Shown here: in pieces, positions 18,125-31,126 of the stretch
How positions within the stretch are numbered: the first letter of the stretch is position 1
Layout: the number at the start of each line of letters is the position of its first letter
NCBI RefSeq assembly: GCF_000737325.1
Contig: NZ_CP011125.1
Span: 4,092,001-4,156,000, forward strand
DNA length: 64,000 nucleotides
Reading direction: 5' to 3'
Source: Sandaracinus amylolyticus
GTDB lineage: Bacteria; Myxococcota_A; Polyangia; Polyangiales; Sandaracinaceae
Position numbers and translations under genes: made by a program
The notes under the pieces: generated by a model
The model's database searches: none
Told to the model about the DNA's origin: nothing
The model's input: only the letters and a program-made list of their open reading frames with translations

Positions 18125-18154
18125 AACGCCTCCGAGCTCGCGCTCGGAGGCGTT
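18125..18154. terminator. bidirectional hairpin terminator
   Basis: A perfect 12-bp stem (AACGCCTCCGAG at 18125-18136 against CTCGGAGGCGTT at 18143-18154) with a 6-nt loop. T-containing sequence follows on the plus side and A-rich sequence precedes it. It lies between the convergent DUF4340 and lipoprotein genes and would stop both transcripts. Confidence 0.75.
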
Positions 18155-18179
18155 CGTTCTTCATCGTCGCTCGACGCGC

Positions 18180-18833
18180 TCAGCGACGGCGCTGCGTCGC
18201 GGCGGCCTGCGCCTCCGGCGACTGCTCCAGCGTCTCGTGACCGCGGTACTCGAGGAGGCCTTCGCTCACGTTGAAGCCGCTGCCCGAGATGCGGGTGAAG
18301 CGGCCGTTGACCTTCACCTTGTTGCCGACGAAGAAGTCGGTCGGGATCGGCAGCAGGCCCGTCTCCGGATCCGGCGGCTCGTAGCGGCCACGACGCGCCT
18401 GCTCGACCGCCTCGTCGATCTGCGCCTGGTTCTCGGCGTAGCCGACGATCATCAGGCGGTTCGACTCGTCCGCCTCGCCGCGCGTGTCCGCGATCCACAG
18501 GTGCGGCGCGGCGGGCGTCGGGCAGGTACGCCCTTCTTCGCACTCCGGCGGCGTGTAGATCTCCACGATGTAGCCGGTCACCGCGACGTCCGTGTTCATC
18601 GTGACGCCTTCGCGCCGACGCACGCCGTACACGCTGTAGCTGCTGTCCGGATAGGTCACCGGATGCGGCGGCGGCGGGATGGTCGGAACGTTCGGCAGGC
18701 TCGGGCTCACGTCGGGTAGACGCTCGATCTGGAGATCCGCGGCCGCCTGCTCACCACACGCGCTCAGCCCGAGAGGGGCCAGCGTGAGGGCCAGGACGCA
18801 TCCGATCCGCGCTCGCATCGACTGACGGTTCAT
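18180..18833 (-). CDS. lipoprotein of unknown function
   Basis: 217 residues. Signal peptide with lipobox (LGLSAC, Cys at about residue 26) indicates a lipid-anchored envelope protein. A Pro-rich linker (PTIPPPPHPVTYPD) leads to a domain starting VYGVRRREGVTMNTDVAVTG. Its alternating pattern and later VGNKVKVNGRFTRISG segment look like an OB-fold that splits around a Cys-containing loop (TPPECEEGRTCPTP). The ATG at 18833 is preceded by a fine ribosome site (GGGGAAGAC). A more upstream frame exists but lacks this site and would bury the signal peptide. No family name is recognised. Confidence 0.7.
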   Translation of the reverse strand: MNRQSMRARIGCVLALTLAPLGLSACGEQAAADLQIERLPDVSPSLPNVPTIPPPPHPVTYPDSSYSVYGVRRREGVTMNTDVAVTGYIVEIYTPPECEEGRTCPTPAAPHLWIADTRGEADESNRLMIVGYAENQAQIDEAVEQARRGRYEPPDPETGLLPIPTDFFVGNKVKVNGRFTRISGSGFNVSEGLLEYRGHETLEQSPEAQAAATQRRR

Positions 18834-18915
18834 GTCTTCCCCGCTCGAGGGTGCACGCGACCCAGCGAGCGAGCCGGACGCTACCACGCACGTCAAACCG
18901 TGGGAACCCTTCACT

Positions 18916-21297
18916 TCACTCCGGACCCGCCGCGCAGGTCTCCTCGGTCGACGTGCGCGATGCCTCCACCGCGGCCCGCAGCGACTCGCCGCCGCGCATC
19001 GCGACCGTGCGTCCGTCCTCGAGCGCCGCGCCGCCCAGCCGCGTCAGCACGCGCAGCGCGAGCCCCGCGTTCTCGACGTTCGGCTCCCACGCGCCCTCGC
19101 GCGCACCGCGCCGGATCACCTCGACGAGGGCCTCACCCGCGCCGGCCACGCAGAGCTCCGACACGTACGCGAGCGCCGCGTCGATCACCATCGGCCACTC
19201 GCGCGTGTCGCGCAGTCGCTGCTCGATCGCCGGCCACGCACCGCGATCTCGCAGCCTCGTGAGGTGCTCGATGGCGCGACGCCGGACGAGCTGCGCGTCG
19301 TCGTCCAGCGCCGCGCGTGCGCGCTCGCGCCCGCCTTCCGCAGCCACGCTCGCATCGAGCACGGCGACGCGCACCATCGGCCAGCGATCGCGCGCCACGG
19401 CGCTCGCCGTCGCGCTCTCGAGCGCGCCATGACGCGCGAGCTGCTCGACCGCCGCGATGCGCACCCGCGGGTACGCGTCCGACAGCGCGCGCTCGCGCAG
19501 CACGTCGACCGAGCCTGCGCCGAGGGCGTCCACCGCGGCGCTCCGGAGCATCCACTCCTCCGCCTCGCGCGCCCACGTCTGCATCGTCGCTTCGACGCCG
19601 GCGCTCCGCTCCACGTGCGCCGCCGCGCGCGCAGTGCGCCAGCGGTCCGCGAACGTGCTCGCCTCCGCGGCCGCGCGCTCGACCAGCGGCGCGGCCGCAG
19701 CGCGTGTGGCCTCGTTCTCCGCGAGCCCGAGCGCCAACGACGCGCGCGCCGCGACCGAGAGCTCGGCCGCCTCGATCTCCCCGCGCGCGGCATCGCCGCC
19801 GAGCGCCACGCCGCGCGCCAGCGCCGCGCGCAACCGCGGCCGCTCGCTGCCACCCTCCGCGCGCACCGCGTCGAGCAGCGGCGCGATCGGGAACGCTCGC
19901 TCGCTCCGCTCCAGCCGCGCCGCCGCGTCCTCGCCGGCTGCCCCGGCGAGCGCCGCGAGGTCCGCGATCCGGCCTTCCGCGCGACGCTCCACGAGCGCTC
20001 CCAGCGCCGCCGCCCGCACTTCCTCGTTCTCGTCGGCCGCGGCGCGCGCGAGCAACGCCAAGGCCGGCTCGCTGCCCGCACCCGCGACCTCCGATGCCAC
20101 CCGCACCGCGCGCACGCGCCCGCGCGCGCCGAGGCGCTCCCACGCGCCATCGAGCGCCACCACCGCGCGCTCGCCGAGCCGTCCGAGCCACTGCGTCGCG
20201 CGATCGCCGCCCTCGCCGTCGCGCACCAGCTCCGAGACCAGCGCGTCCATCCCCGCGCCGAAATCGACGTCGGTGAACGCCTCGATCTCCGCGATCCCGG
20301 TGCGCGCGCCCGCGTCGCCTCCCGGATCCGCGAGCACGACCGCGAAGCACGACCAGGCGAGCGGCGCGGGCGGCACGATCCACGCGCGTCCCTCGAAACG
20401 CTCGGGCAGCGTCACCCGCAGCCGCGGCCCCGCATCCCCGACGATCCAGAGCGCGCGCGGCGCCCGAACGCTCTCGGCGCGCGCCGCCGTGATCGCGACC
20501 GCCCGGATCGGCATCCCGGCCCCGAAGCGCAGCGAGACGAGCTCACCGTCCCCCGCGCCGCCGCGCCCCTCGGCCCAGTACGTCTCCTCGCGTCCATCGA
20601 CCAGCGCGTTCGGCGGCCCGAGCGCCCGCGCGTCCTCGTCGACCCCGAGCGCGCTCGACGCGCCCACCGCGCGCAGCGCCCGCACCACCGGCGCGCCCGT
20701 CGGCCCCGGGCTCTCGGTCGTCGCGGTGACCGCGACCTCCTCGCCCGCGCCGACCCGCCGCAGCACCACGGGCCGCAGCGCGCCGCTCGCCGGATCGAGC
20801 GCGCGCGGATAGAGCATCGCCGCCGGCTCACCGCAGAGCCCCACGCCCTCGCGTGCTTGCCCGACCACCACGTCCGGCACGCCGTCGCCGGTCCGATCGC
20901 TCACGTCGAGCACGTCGCTCGTGCGCTCGCCGGGATCCCCGCGCATGTCGAGGCGGCCCGTCCACGAGATCTCCGGTCGACCGCGCCGCACGACGATCAG
21001 CGCCGCGACGCGTCCCCCCTCGCCGCGCCCTCGCACCAGCGCCACCGATGCGCCGCCGGAGAGCGCGACGCGCTCCACGTCCGCCTCGGCGAGCACCCCG
21101 GGCAGCGTGACCTCGGCGCCGTGCGCGCCCGCTCGGGCCCGGATCCGCGTGCCCTGGTCCGTCGCCTCGACGTGCATATGGACTCGCGTCGGCGGGAGCC
21201 CCACAGACACGGCGCCGTCGACCGGCAGGGGCGCTGCGCTCGCGGTCGCGGCGAGGGAGAGCACGAGGCCGAGCGCGAGCACGACGAGCGCCGGCAC
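18916..21297 (-). CDS. exported HEAT-repeat protein with discoidin-like glycan-binding domain
   Basis: 793 residues from this GTG, which directly begins a signal peptide (VPALVVLALGLVLSLAATASA). A beta-propeller-like segment with DVSDRTGDGVPDVVVG comes first. Then, at about 180-310, there is a domain like the NADase-type/F5-8C glycan-binding fold (ASSALGVD, then NALVDGREETYWAEG and GELVSLRFGAG). From about residue 340 to the end run HEAT-like Ala/Glu/Arg helices with EVRAAALGALVERRAEG-type units. Such proteins act as surface or periplasmic scaffolds; the ligand is unknown. An alternative GTG at 21354 exists, but it would put the strong hairpin at 21344-21369 across its start. No ribosome site is obvious for either. 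Confidence 0.7.
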   Translation of the reverse strand: MPALVVLALGLVLSLAATASAAPLPVDGAVSVGLPPTRVHMHVEATDQGTRIRARAGAHGAEVTLPGVLAEADVERVALSGGASVALVRGRGEGGRVAALIVVRRGRPEISWTGRLDMRGDPGERTSDVLDVSDRTGDGVPDVVVGQAREGVGLCGEPAAMLYPRALDPASGALRPVVLRRVGAGEEVAVTATTESPGPTGAPVVRALRAVGASSALGVDEDARALGPPNALVDGREETYWAEGRGGAGDGELVSLRFGAGMPIRAVAITAARAESVRAPRALWIVGDAGPRLRVTLPERFEGRAWIVPPAPLAWSCFAVVLADPGGDAGARTGIAEIEAFTDVDFGAGMDALVSELVRDGEGGDRATQWLGRLGERAVVALDGAWERLGARGRVRAVRVASEVAGAGSEPALALLARAAADENEEVRAAALGALVERRAEGRIADLAALAGAAGEDAAARLERSERAFPIAPLLDAVRAEGGSERPRLRAALARGVALGGDAARGEIEAAELSVAARASLALGLAENEATRAAAAPLVERAAAEASTFADRWRTARAAAHVERSAGVEATMQTWAREAEEWMLRSAAVDALGAGSVDVLRERALSDAYPRVRIAAVEQLARHGALESATASAVARDRWPMVRVAVLDASVAAEGGRERARAALDDDAQLVRRRAIEHLTRLRDRGAWPAIEQRLRDTREWPMVIDAALAYVSELCVAGAGEALVEVIRRGAREGAWEPNVENAGLALRVLTRLGGAALEDGRTVAMRGGESLRAAVEASRTSTEETCAAGPE

Positions 21298-21746
21298 GTG
21301 GGCTGCGTGCGCGTACGACGCGTGGCGGCCACGGAAGTCGCCGTCGCCGGCCACTCGCGTGGCCGGCGATCTGCGGGACCGACGGAATCGTTCGAGTGGT
21401 TGCACGAAGGTGTTGTGCTTTCGCGAGGAAAGGAGTAATCGCGCGTCGGGACCGGTTGCGACGCCGTCCCCGGCGCCGACGGATCGAGCGATCGCAATCG
21501 CCCCGTGGGGCCTGATCCGTCTGTCCTGCTCGCGCAGTGTCACGGCCCCTCCGAGCGCCTCGTCGAACGTCGGAGGCGGACCCGGAATCCAACGGGGTTG
21601 CGCTTGTTGTACGTCGATCCCCACGCACCTACCCAAGGGCGTTCCCGCCCGAAGGACGCCGAGCCTAGCTTCATGAGCCGAACCCCGCGAGCGACGCCAC
21701 TCAGAACCGAGATGTCGACCAGCTGCTCCCGCCTCGAGGTGATCCT
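21298..21746. other. divergent intergenic region between HEAT gene and sigma factor gene
   Basis: 449 bp without a convincing gene. It holds a perfect hairpin at 21344-21369 and a short frame (21673-21750) whose TGA overlaps the GTG of the sigma gene. A ribosome site (GAGGTGA, 21736-21742) serves the sigma gene. I found no clear -35/-10 pair; third-position composition over the gap is unlike the genes on either side. Confidence 0.5.
21344..21369. promoter_or_regulatory. perfect 11-bp hairpin in the leader of the HEAT-repeat gene
   Basis: TCGCCGGCCAC (21344-21354) pairs fully with GTGGCCGGCGA (21359-21369) across a TCGC loop. It lies 47 bp upstream of the chosen GTG of the minus-strand HEAT gene and about 380 bp from the sigma gene. 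It may be an mRNA leader structure or an operator; the sequence alone cannot decide. Confidence 0.4.
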
Positions 21747-23486
<1,740 letters not shown>

Positions 23487-23513
23487 TCGCGAGCGAGCGC
23501 GATCGTCCACGAA

Positions 23514-23553
23514 GAAGAAGCCCCGACCGGAGACGGTCGGGGCTTCTTCGTTT
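23514..23553. terminator. strong intrinsic terminator
   Basis: A perfect 15-bp stem (GAAGAAGCCCCGACC at 23514-23528 against its complement at 23535-23549) with a 6-nt GGAGAC loop, followed by GTTT. It ends the sigma factor transcript and, with pyrimidines on the other strand, could also serve the convergent DacB gene. Confidence 0.85.
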
Positions 23554-23627
23554 CAGCTCTGCTCGTGTTGCTTTTCACCCGTGCAAGCGGGCAGGTCTCA
23601 GCGCCGAGACGAGCGCGCCAGGAGCGC

Positions 23628-25070
23628 TCAGCGTCCAGCCCAGAGCTGCTGCGCGATCGCGCGCGCGACTCCGTCGCAGAGCCCGCGCGCCGGGCCGTGT
23701 CGGCCGCGTGCACCGTTCACGATCACGCTGAACGCGACGGCGCGATCCGGGTCCGGCCCGAGCACGTACCCGCTGAGCGCGATCGCGTCGTTCAGCGTGC
23801 CCGTCTTCGCGCGCACGATGCGCGGGCGCGGCAGATCGCGGAGGCGCCCCGCCAGCGTGCCGTCGACACCGCCGATCGCGAGGTGCGCGACGTACTCGGC
23901 GCGCAATCCGGGCTGCCGGTACATCCACGAGAGCAGCCGCGCGAGGTCGCCCGACGCGATCCGGTTTCCATCGAAGAGCCCCGAGCCGTTGACGATCTGC
24001 ACGCGATCGGGCTCGACGCCCGCGTCGCGCAGCACGTCGCGTACTGCGCCCACCGAGTCCTCGACCCGGCCCGGACGGTGCCGCTCCGCGCCGAGCACGC
24101 GGAAGACCATCTCGGCGACGAAGTTGTCGCTCTGCTTGCCCATCGCGCTCAGGATCTCCGCGAGCGGCTCCGACGAGTGCTGCGCGAGGAGCGCCGCGTC
24201 GTCGGGCGTCGCGGCGATGCGCACCGCATCGTTGCTGCGGATCCCTGCCGCCGCGAGCGCGTCGCGCGTGAGGTGCCCCGCCCACGCGAGCGGGTTCTCG
24301 ATGCGACGGCGATACGACACGCCGGTCACGCCGATCGGCATCGTTCCGCGCAGCGCGAGCTGCATGTGCTCGCCCTGATCGCGCTGGATCGCGACGATCG
24401 ACGGCTGCCCCGAGTCGCTCGTCGTGATCGTGCTCTCGAGCGCGAAGTAGCCCGCGCCGTCGAGCCGCACGCGCGCCGGCGCGCCGACCGTCGCGCCCGG
24501 GAGCACGCGCAGCGTGTACGCGTTCGCGTCGACCGACACAGCGCCCGTCGCCGCGCGGAACGGCGCGACCTCGCCCGGCTGCTGATCGAACGCGGGCGGC
24601 AGCAGGTGCCCCTCGAAGTACGTCGCGTCGACGACGACCTCGCCCACGCGACGCACGCCGTGGTCCGCGAGATCGCGCGCGAGCTCGACGAGGTCCGCCT
24701 GCGTGAGCGAAGGATCGCCGAAGCCGCGCAGCGAGAGCGTCGCGACGCCGTCGCCCTCGACGCGCCCGTAGAGCGCGGTGCGCATGCGGAACTCGGGGCC
24801 GAGCCGCGCGAGCGCAGCGGCCGCGGTGACGAGCTTCATGTTCGACGCGGGGTTCAGCGCGATCTCGCTCTGGTGCGAGAACAGCGTCTGCCCGCTCGCC
24901 GCGTCGACCACGGTCACGCTCACGGTCTCGCCGAACCCCGCGTCGCTCACCAGCTGCGAGAGCGACGTCGCGAGCGGAGAGACGATCGGCGCCTCCTGCG
25001 CGCGCACGTCGTGGCGCGCGAGGAGCGAGACGCAGAGCAGGACCGCGGCGAGGGGGATGGCACGTCGCAT
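23628..25070 (-). CDS. dacB: D-alanyl-D-alanine carboxypeptidase/endopeptidase (PBP4, S13 family)
   Basis: 480 residues with a signal peptide (cleavage likely after DVRAQ). All active-site motifs of the S13 penicillin-binding proteins are present: SNMK with nucleophile Ser76 and Lys79, SDN at 314-316 and KTG at 422-424. The long insert between the first two motifs is typical for DacB. The enzyme trims the terminal D-Ala of peptidoglycan stem peptides or cuts peptide cross-links in the periplasm. It is a single gene, convergent with the sigma factor gene and divergent from the HD hydrolase (55-bp gap). Confidence 0.93.
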   Translation of the reverse strand: MRRAIPLAAVLLCVSLLARHDVRAQEAPIVSPLATSLSQLVSDAGFGETVSVTVVDAASGQTLFSHQSEIALNPASNMKLVTAAAALARLGPEFRMRTALYGRVEGDGVATLSLRGFGDPSLTQADLVELARDLADHGVRRVGEVVVDATYFEGHLLPPAFDQQPGEVAPFRAATGAVSVDANAYTLRVLPGATVGAPARVRLDGAGYFALESTITTSDSGQPSIVAIQRDQGEHMQLALRGTMPIGVTGVSYRRRIENPLAWAGHLTRDALAAAGIRSNDAVRIAATPDDAALLAQHSSEPLAEILSAMGKQSDNFVAEMVFRVLGAERHRPGRVEDSVGAVRDVLRDAGVEPDRVQIVNGSGLFDGNRIASGDLARLLSWMYRQPGLRAEYVAHLAIGGVDGTLAGRLRDLPRPRIVRAKTGTLNDAIALSGYVLGPDPDRAVAFSVIVNGARGRHGPARGLCDGVARAIAQQLWAGR

Positions 25071-25125
25071 CGCGGTCCGACGCTAGCACGTGTGCTCGAC
25101 GCGCCCGTGCTATGACGCGCGCGCC

Positions 25126-26439
25126 ATGATCCTCCGGGATCCCGTCCACGGTCTCGTCGCGTTCGAGGGCGACGCCGAGCGCCTCGTGCAGTCGCTCCTC
25201 GACACGCGCGAGGTGCAGCGCCTGCGTCGCGTGCGTCAGCTCGGCCTCACGTCGCTCGTGTTCCCCGGCGCCGAGCACTCGCGATTCGCGCACGCGGTCG
25301 GCGCGACGCACGTGATGGCGCGCCTCCAGGAGCGCGTGCGCGCGCGACAGGACGGCGACGGAGTGCCCGCGCATCTGCGCCTCGACGAGCGTGCGTCGTG
25401 CGAGGGGCTCGCGGCGGCGCTCCTGCACGACGTGGGGCACGGGCCCTTCTCGCACCTGTTCGAAGAGGTGCTCCCGCACGCGCGTGCGCACGAGGAGTGG
25501 ACGGTCGAGATCCTCCTCGACGAGTCCACCGAGGTGCATCGCGCGCTCGTCGCGTTCGACTCCGCGATGCCCGCTCGTGTCGCCGCGCTCATCCAGGGCA
25601 CGCACGACAAGCGCTGGCTCGCGTCCTCGGTGAGCGGCGTGCTCGACGTCGATCGCTGCGACTATCTGCTGCGCGACAGCCACATGACCGGCGTCGCGTA
25701 CGGCATCTACGATCTCGACTGGCTGCTGCGCGCGCTCGCGTTCGCCGAGCTGCCCGGCGGTGGTTGGGGGCTCGCGATCGAGGGCCGCAAGGGCTTGCCG
25801 CCGATCGAGGGATTCTTCCTCGCGCGGCACTTCATGTATCAGCAGGTCTATCACCACAAAGCCACGCGCGCGGCGGAGTGCCTGGTGCGCGCGATGTTCG
25901 TGCGGGTGGCCGAGCTGATCCGCGAGGGCACGGGACCGAGCGTCGTGCCGCACGCGATGCGCGCCGCGGTGCTCGGCGAGCCGCTCTCGCTCGAGCGCTA
26001 TCTCGAGCTCGACGACAACATCCTCGTGCACTGCATCGGCGAGTGGGAGCGCGATCGCGACGCGGTGCTCGCCGATCTCGCGCGTCGGCTCCGTCGTCGC
26101 GAGCTGCCGAAGACGGTGCCGCTCCCCGACGAGCCGGGCTCCGAGCCGATCTGGGAAGAAGCGCGCCGTCGCGCCGCGGAGATCACGGAGCGCCGCGGCA
26201 TCCGCGCGGACCTCCAGGTCTTCCTCGACGTCGCGGAGGACGTGCCGTACGCGGAGGACGAGAGCGACCCCGCGAAGGGCCTCTGGGTGCTGTTGCGGCA
26301 CCAGCCGCTGCGTCGTCTCGGCGACATCTCGTTCCCGCTGCAGCGCCTCCGCGACCAAGCGATCGTGCGCCCGCGGCTCTGCTTCCCGCGCGAGGTCCGC
26401 GACGAGGTCCGGCGCGCGATCGAGGAGATCCTCAAGTGA
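25126..26439 (+). CDS. HD-domain phosphohydrolase, SAMHD1/dGTPase-like (COG1078)
   Basis: 437 residues. The N terminus (MILRDPVHGLV) and the metal site match the COG1078 family: RFAHAVG with His56, LLHDVGHGPFSH with His101-Asp102, and DVDRCDYLLRD with Asp174/Asp179. Members hydrolyse deoxynucleoside triphosphates or related phosphoesters with a divalent metal. The remaining C-terminal 200 residues are helical. The ATG was chosen because family homology starts right there. Its stop overlaps the next gene as GTGA, an unusual coupling of a cytoplasmic hydrolase to an exported protein. Confidence 0.86.
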   Translation: MILRDPVHGLVAFEGDAERLVQSLLDTREVQRLRRVRQLGLTSLVFPGAEHSRFAHAVGATHVMARLQERVRARQDGDGVPAHLRLDERASCEGLAAALLHDVGHGPFSHLFEEVLPHARAHEEWTVEILLDESTEVHRALVAFDSAMPARVAALIQGTHDKRWLASSVSGVLDVDRCDYLLRDSHMTGVAYGIYDLDWLLRALAFAELPGGGWGLAIEGRKGLPPIEGFFLARHFMYQQVYHHKATRAAECLVRAMFVRVAELIREGTGPSVVPHAMRAAVLGEPLSLERYLELDDNILVHCIGEWERDRDAVLADLARRLRRRELPKTVPLPDEPGSEPIWEEARRRAAEITERRGIRADLQVFLDVAEDVPYAEDESDPAKGLWVLLRHQPLRRLGDISFPLQRLRDQAIVRPRLCFPREVRDEVRRAIEEILK

Positions 26440-27437
26440 TCGGCAACGCGATCCCCCTCGCGCTCGTGCTCGCGATCAGCATCGCGCTGCCCTCGACGAG
26501 CAGCGCGCAGCGTCGTCGTCGCGAGCCTCCACCTCCGCCGCCCGCCGAGCTCTCGCTGGCGACGATCTCGGGCGACACGCCGTTCCGTCGCGTGCTCACG
26601 ATCCGCGCGAGCGCGCCGATCGAGCTCAACGCGGATCGACGCCTGCTGCGCATCGAGGTGCGGCCCGAGGGCGCGCGCCGTGCGCTCACGTGCGAGCACC
26701 CCGAGCGTCCGGCGCGCCTCGACGCGGACCGCGTGGTGCGCCTCGAAGCGGGGCAGACCTGGCAGGAGTGGATCGATCTGCGCGAGTACTGCTGGGGCCG
26801 CGCCCTCGATGCGCTGAGCGCGGGCGGCGACGTCGCGGTCACGTTCGGTCCGCGTCGCGCGCGTCGCGGCGACGTCACGCTGCGCGTGCTCGGTGAGCCT
26901 CCCGTCGATCACCGCGAGCTCGGTCCGACGACGGTGCACCTCGATGCGATGCCGCGTGCGCTCGAGCCCGACCCGAGCGCGCGCGTGCGTGTCGTGATGT
27001 CGGATCGCGACGCGCGCTCGATCACGACGTTCTCGGTGCGCGTGCGAGCCCGCGAAGGACGTGCTCGCGCGTACGTGCGCCCCGATCGCTTCTCGTTCCG
27101 CGTGCACGGGCCCGACGCCGACGTCGAGTGCGCGATGCCGCACGGCGGCGGCGCGGTCCCCGCGGATCTCTTCCAGCGCCTCTCGGCGCGCGGCGGGCCG
27201 AGCTTCACGCTCGATGCGCGCGCGTTCTGTCCCGAGGGCACGTTCGACGACGCCGGCATCTACGAGGTCGTGCCGGTGCTCGAGCTCGAGCACGACGGCG
27301 CGCAGTGGAACCTGGACGCGCCGACCGGCACGTTCGTGGGCGCGCCGGCGTTCGTGCGGGTGCGCCGCGACGCGCGCGGGTACGTCGAGCGCGGCGCGTC
27401 GCCGCCCGGGCGCACCCAGCCGGGCGGGGCAGGGTGA
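26436..27437 (+). CDS. exported protein of unknown function
   Basis: 333 residues. GTG start overlapping the HD gene stop (GTGA) gives a signal peptide (IGNAIPLALVLAISIALPST, cut after SSAQ) and a short Arg/Pro-rich segment (RRRREPPPPPP). The rest is beta-rich with paired Cys residues (LTCEHPE, REYCWG, VECAMPHG, RAFCPEG) that may form disulfides outside the membrane. I do not recognise a family. It overlaps the next small gene by GTGA. Codon use is normal for the region. Confidence 0.65.
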   Translation: MIGNAIPLALVLAISIALPSTSSAQRRRREPPPPPPAELSLATISGDTPFRRVLTIRASAPIELNADRRLLRIEVRPEGARRALTCEHPERPARLDADRVVRLEAGQTWQEWIDLREYCWGRALDALSAGGDVAVTFGPRRARRGDVTLRVLGEPPVDHRELGPTTVHLDAMPRALEPDPSARVRVVMSDRDARSITTFSVRVRAREGRARAYVRPDRFSFRVHGPDADVECAMPHGGGAVPADLFQRLSARGGPSFTLDARAFCPEGTFDDAGIYEVVPVLELEHDGAQWNLDAPTGTFVGAPAFVRVRRDARGYVERGASPPGRTQPGGAG

Positions 27438-27631
27438 GCCGCGATCCCCTCGCACGCGGGCTCGCCGCAGCGGCGCTCGCGATCGCGCTCGTCGCGCTCG
27501 TCCTCGCGGGCTGGAGCGCTCACCGATCCGAGCGGGAGCTCGGGGATCTGCGGCGCGCCATCGATCGCGCGGTCGACGCGCAGCAGCGCATTCCGATGGG
27601 CCCTCCGCCGACGTTCGACACCGAGGATTGA
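27434..27631 (+). CDS. small membrane-anchored protein
   Basis: 65 residues from a GTG that overlaps the previous stop (GTGA). One membrane helix (about residues 8-27, ARGLAAAALAIALVALVLAG) is followed by a short heptad-like stretch (SERELGDLRRAIDRAVDAQQ), suggesting a coiled coil, then a Pro-rich end. It is probably the third member of the HD hydrolase operon. Small size makes the call less sure, but the overlap and codon use support it. Confidence 0.55.
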   Translation: MSRDPLARGLAAAALAIALVALVLAGWSAHRSERELGDLRRAIDRAVDAQQRIPMGPPPTFDTED

Positions 27632-27667
27632 GCCGCGAGCGCGAGGGCATTACACCTAGAGGCCCTC

Positions 27668-29026
<1,359 letters not shown>

Positions 29027-29120
29027 GCGACTTTCAGAGTTGAAAGCGAAGGGTCCGCCGGGATTGCAGTCGTGCGGCGGCGATGATGTGCGCATCGCGA
29101 GATTCCATCGAATTTCCACA

Positions 29121-29136
29121 TGGCACATCACCTGCT
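29121..29136 (+). promoter_or_regulatory. sigma-54 promoter
   Basis: TGGCACATCACCTGCT matches the -24/-12 consensus TGGCAC-N5-TTGCW with GG and GC at the exact spacing and one mismatch. It lies directly behind an NtrC-type activator gene and 126 bp before the ATG of the single-domain response regulator. Transcription would start near 29147, just before a ribosome-site-like GGGAGG at 29151. Confidence 0.6.
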
Positions 29137-29261
29137 GAACGGCTGACCCAGGGAGGCCGCGCTCCGTGGCTGCCCCCCCAGACCCCCGGGGCGCGCTCCT
29201 CCCGCTACTTTCGCTCTTGCCGTCTTCCCTGACCTCTCGGGCAGCCTCGCGCCGCGAGCCG

Positions 29262-29681
29262 ATGCCCGCTGGAGAACCGCCGGACGTGGTGGGAGTCACT
29301 GCACCGCACATCCTGATCGTCGACGACGAGGAGAACCATCGTCGTAGCCTCGCGATCGGGCTTCGTCTCGAGGGGTTCGCGGTCAGCGAGGCGCGCGACG
29401 GAGAGCACGCGCTCGAGTGGCTCGAGCACAACTGCCCCGACATCGCGATCGTCGATCTGATGATGCCCGGCATCAACGGGCTCGACCTCGCGCGGCGCAT
29501 GCGCATGCGGCACCCCGAGGTCCGCGTGGTGCTGACGAGCGCGTACCACCTCACCGAGCGTCAGATCGAGCGCGCGGCCGTCGGCGCGATCGGCTTCGTG
29601 CCGAAGCCGTACTCGATGGACGAGCTCGCGGGCTTCCTGCGCGCGAAGCTCGCGCGCCGCTCCAGCATTCCCGCGGTCTGA
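29262..29681 (+). CDS. single-domain response regulator
   Basis: 139 residues from this ATG. A full receiver domain: Asp21/Asp22, phospho-acceptor Asp65 (IAIVDLMMPG), the Thr/Ser switch (VLTSAY) and Lys115 (FVPKPY). There is no output domain, so it would pass phosphate or bind partners. Start choice is uncertain: a GTG at 29166 has a good ribosome site (GGGAGG) and fits the sigma-54 start point, but the 32 extra residues have atypical codon use; GTGs at 29286/29289 also work. It lies between two NtrC-type activators and converges on the second with a 20-bp gap. Confidence 0.82.
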   Translation: MPAGEPPDVVGVTAPHILIVDDEENHRRSLAIGLRLEGFAVSEARDGEHALEWLEHNCPDIAIVDLMMPGINGLDLARRMRMRHPEVRVVLTSAYHLTERQIERAAVGAIGFVPKPYSMDELAGFLRAKLARRSSIPAV

Positions 29682-29701
29682 CGCGCTCCGTCGCAGCCGA
29701 G

Positions 29702-31102
<1,401 letters not shown>

Positions 31103-31126
31103 GAGGCCAACGTGTACCACGCCTGT

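Noticed and set aside
20921-21676. Plus-strand frame of 251 codons before the sigma gene
   Set aside because: It is mostly antisense to the HEAT gene and shows no family features.
31103-31126. Sigma-54-like TGGTAC...GGC on the minus strand before the NtrX-like gene
   Set aside because: The GG to GC distance is one base short, and the gap is only 24 bp behind another gene.
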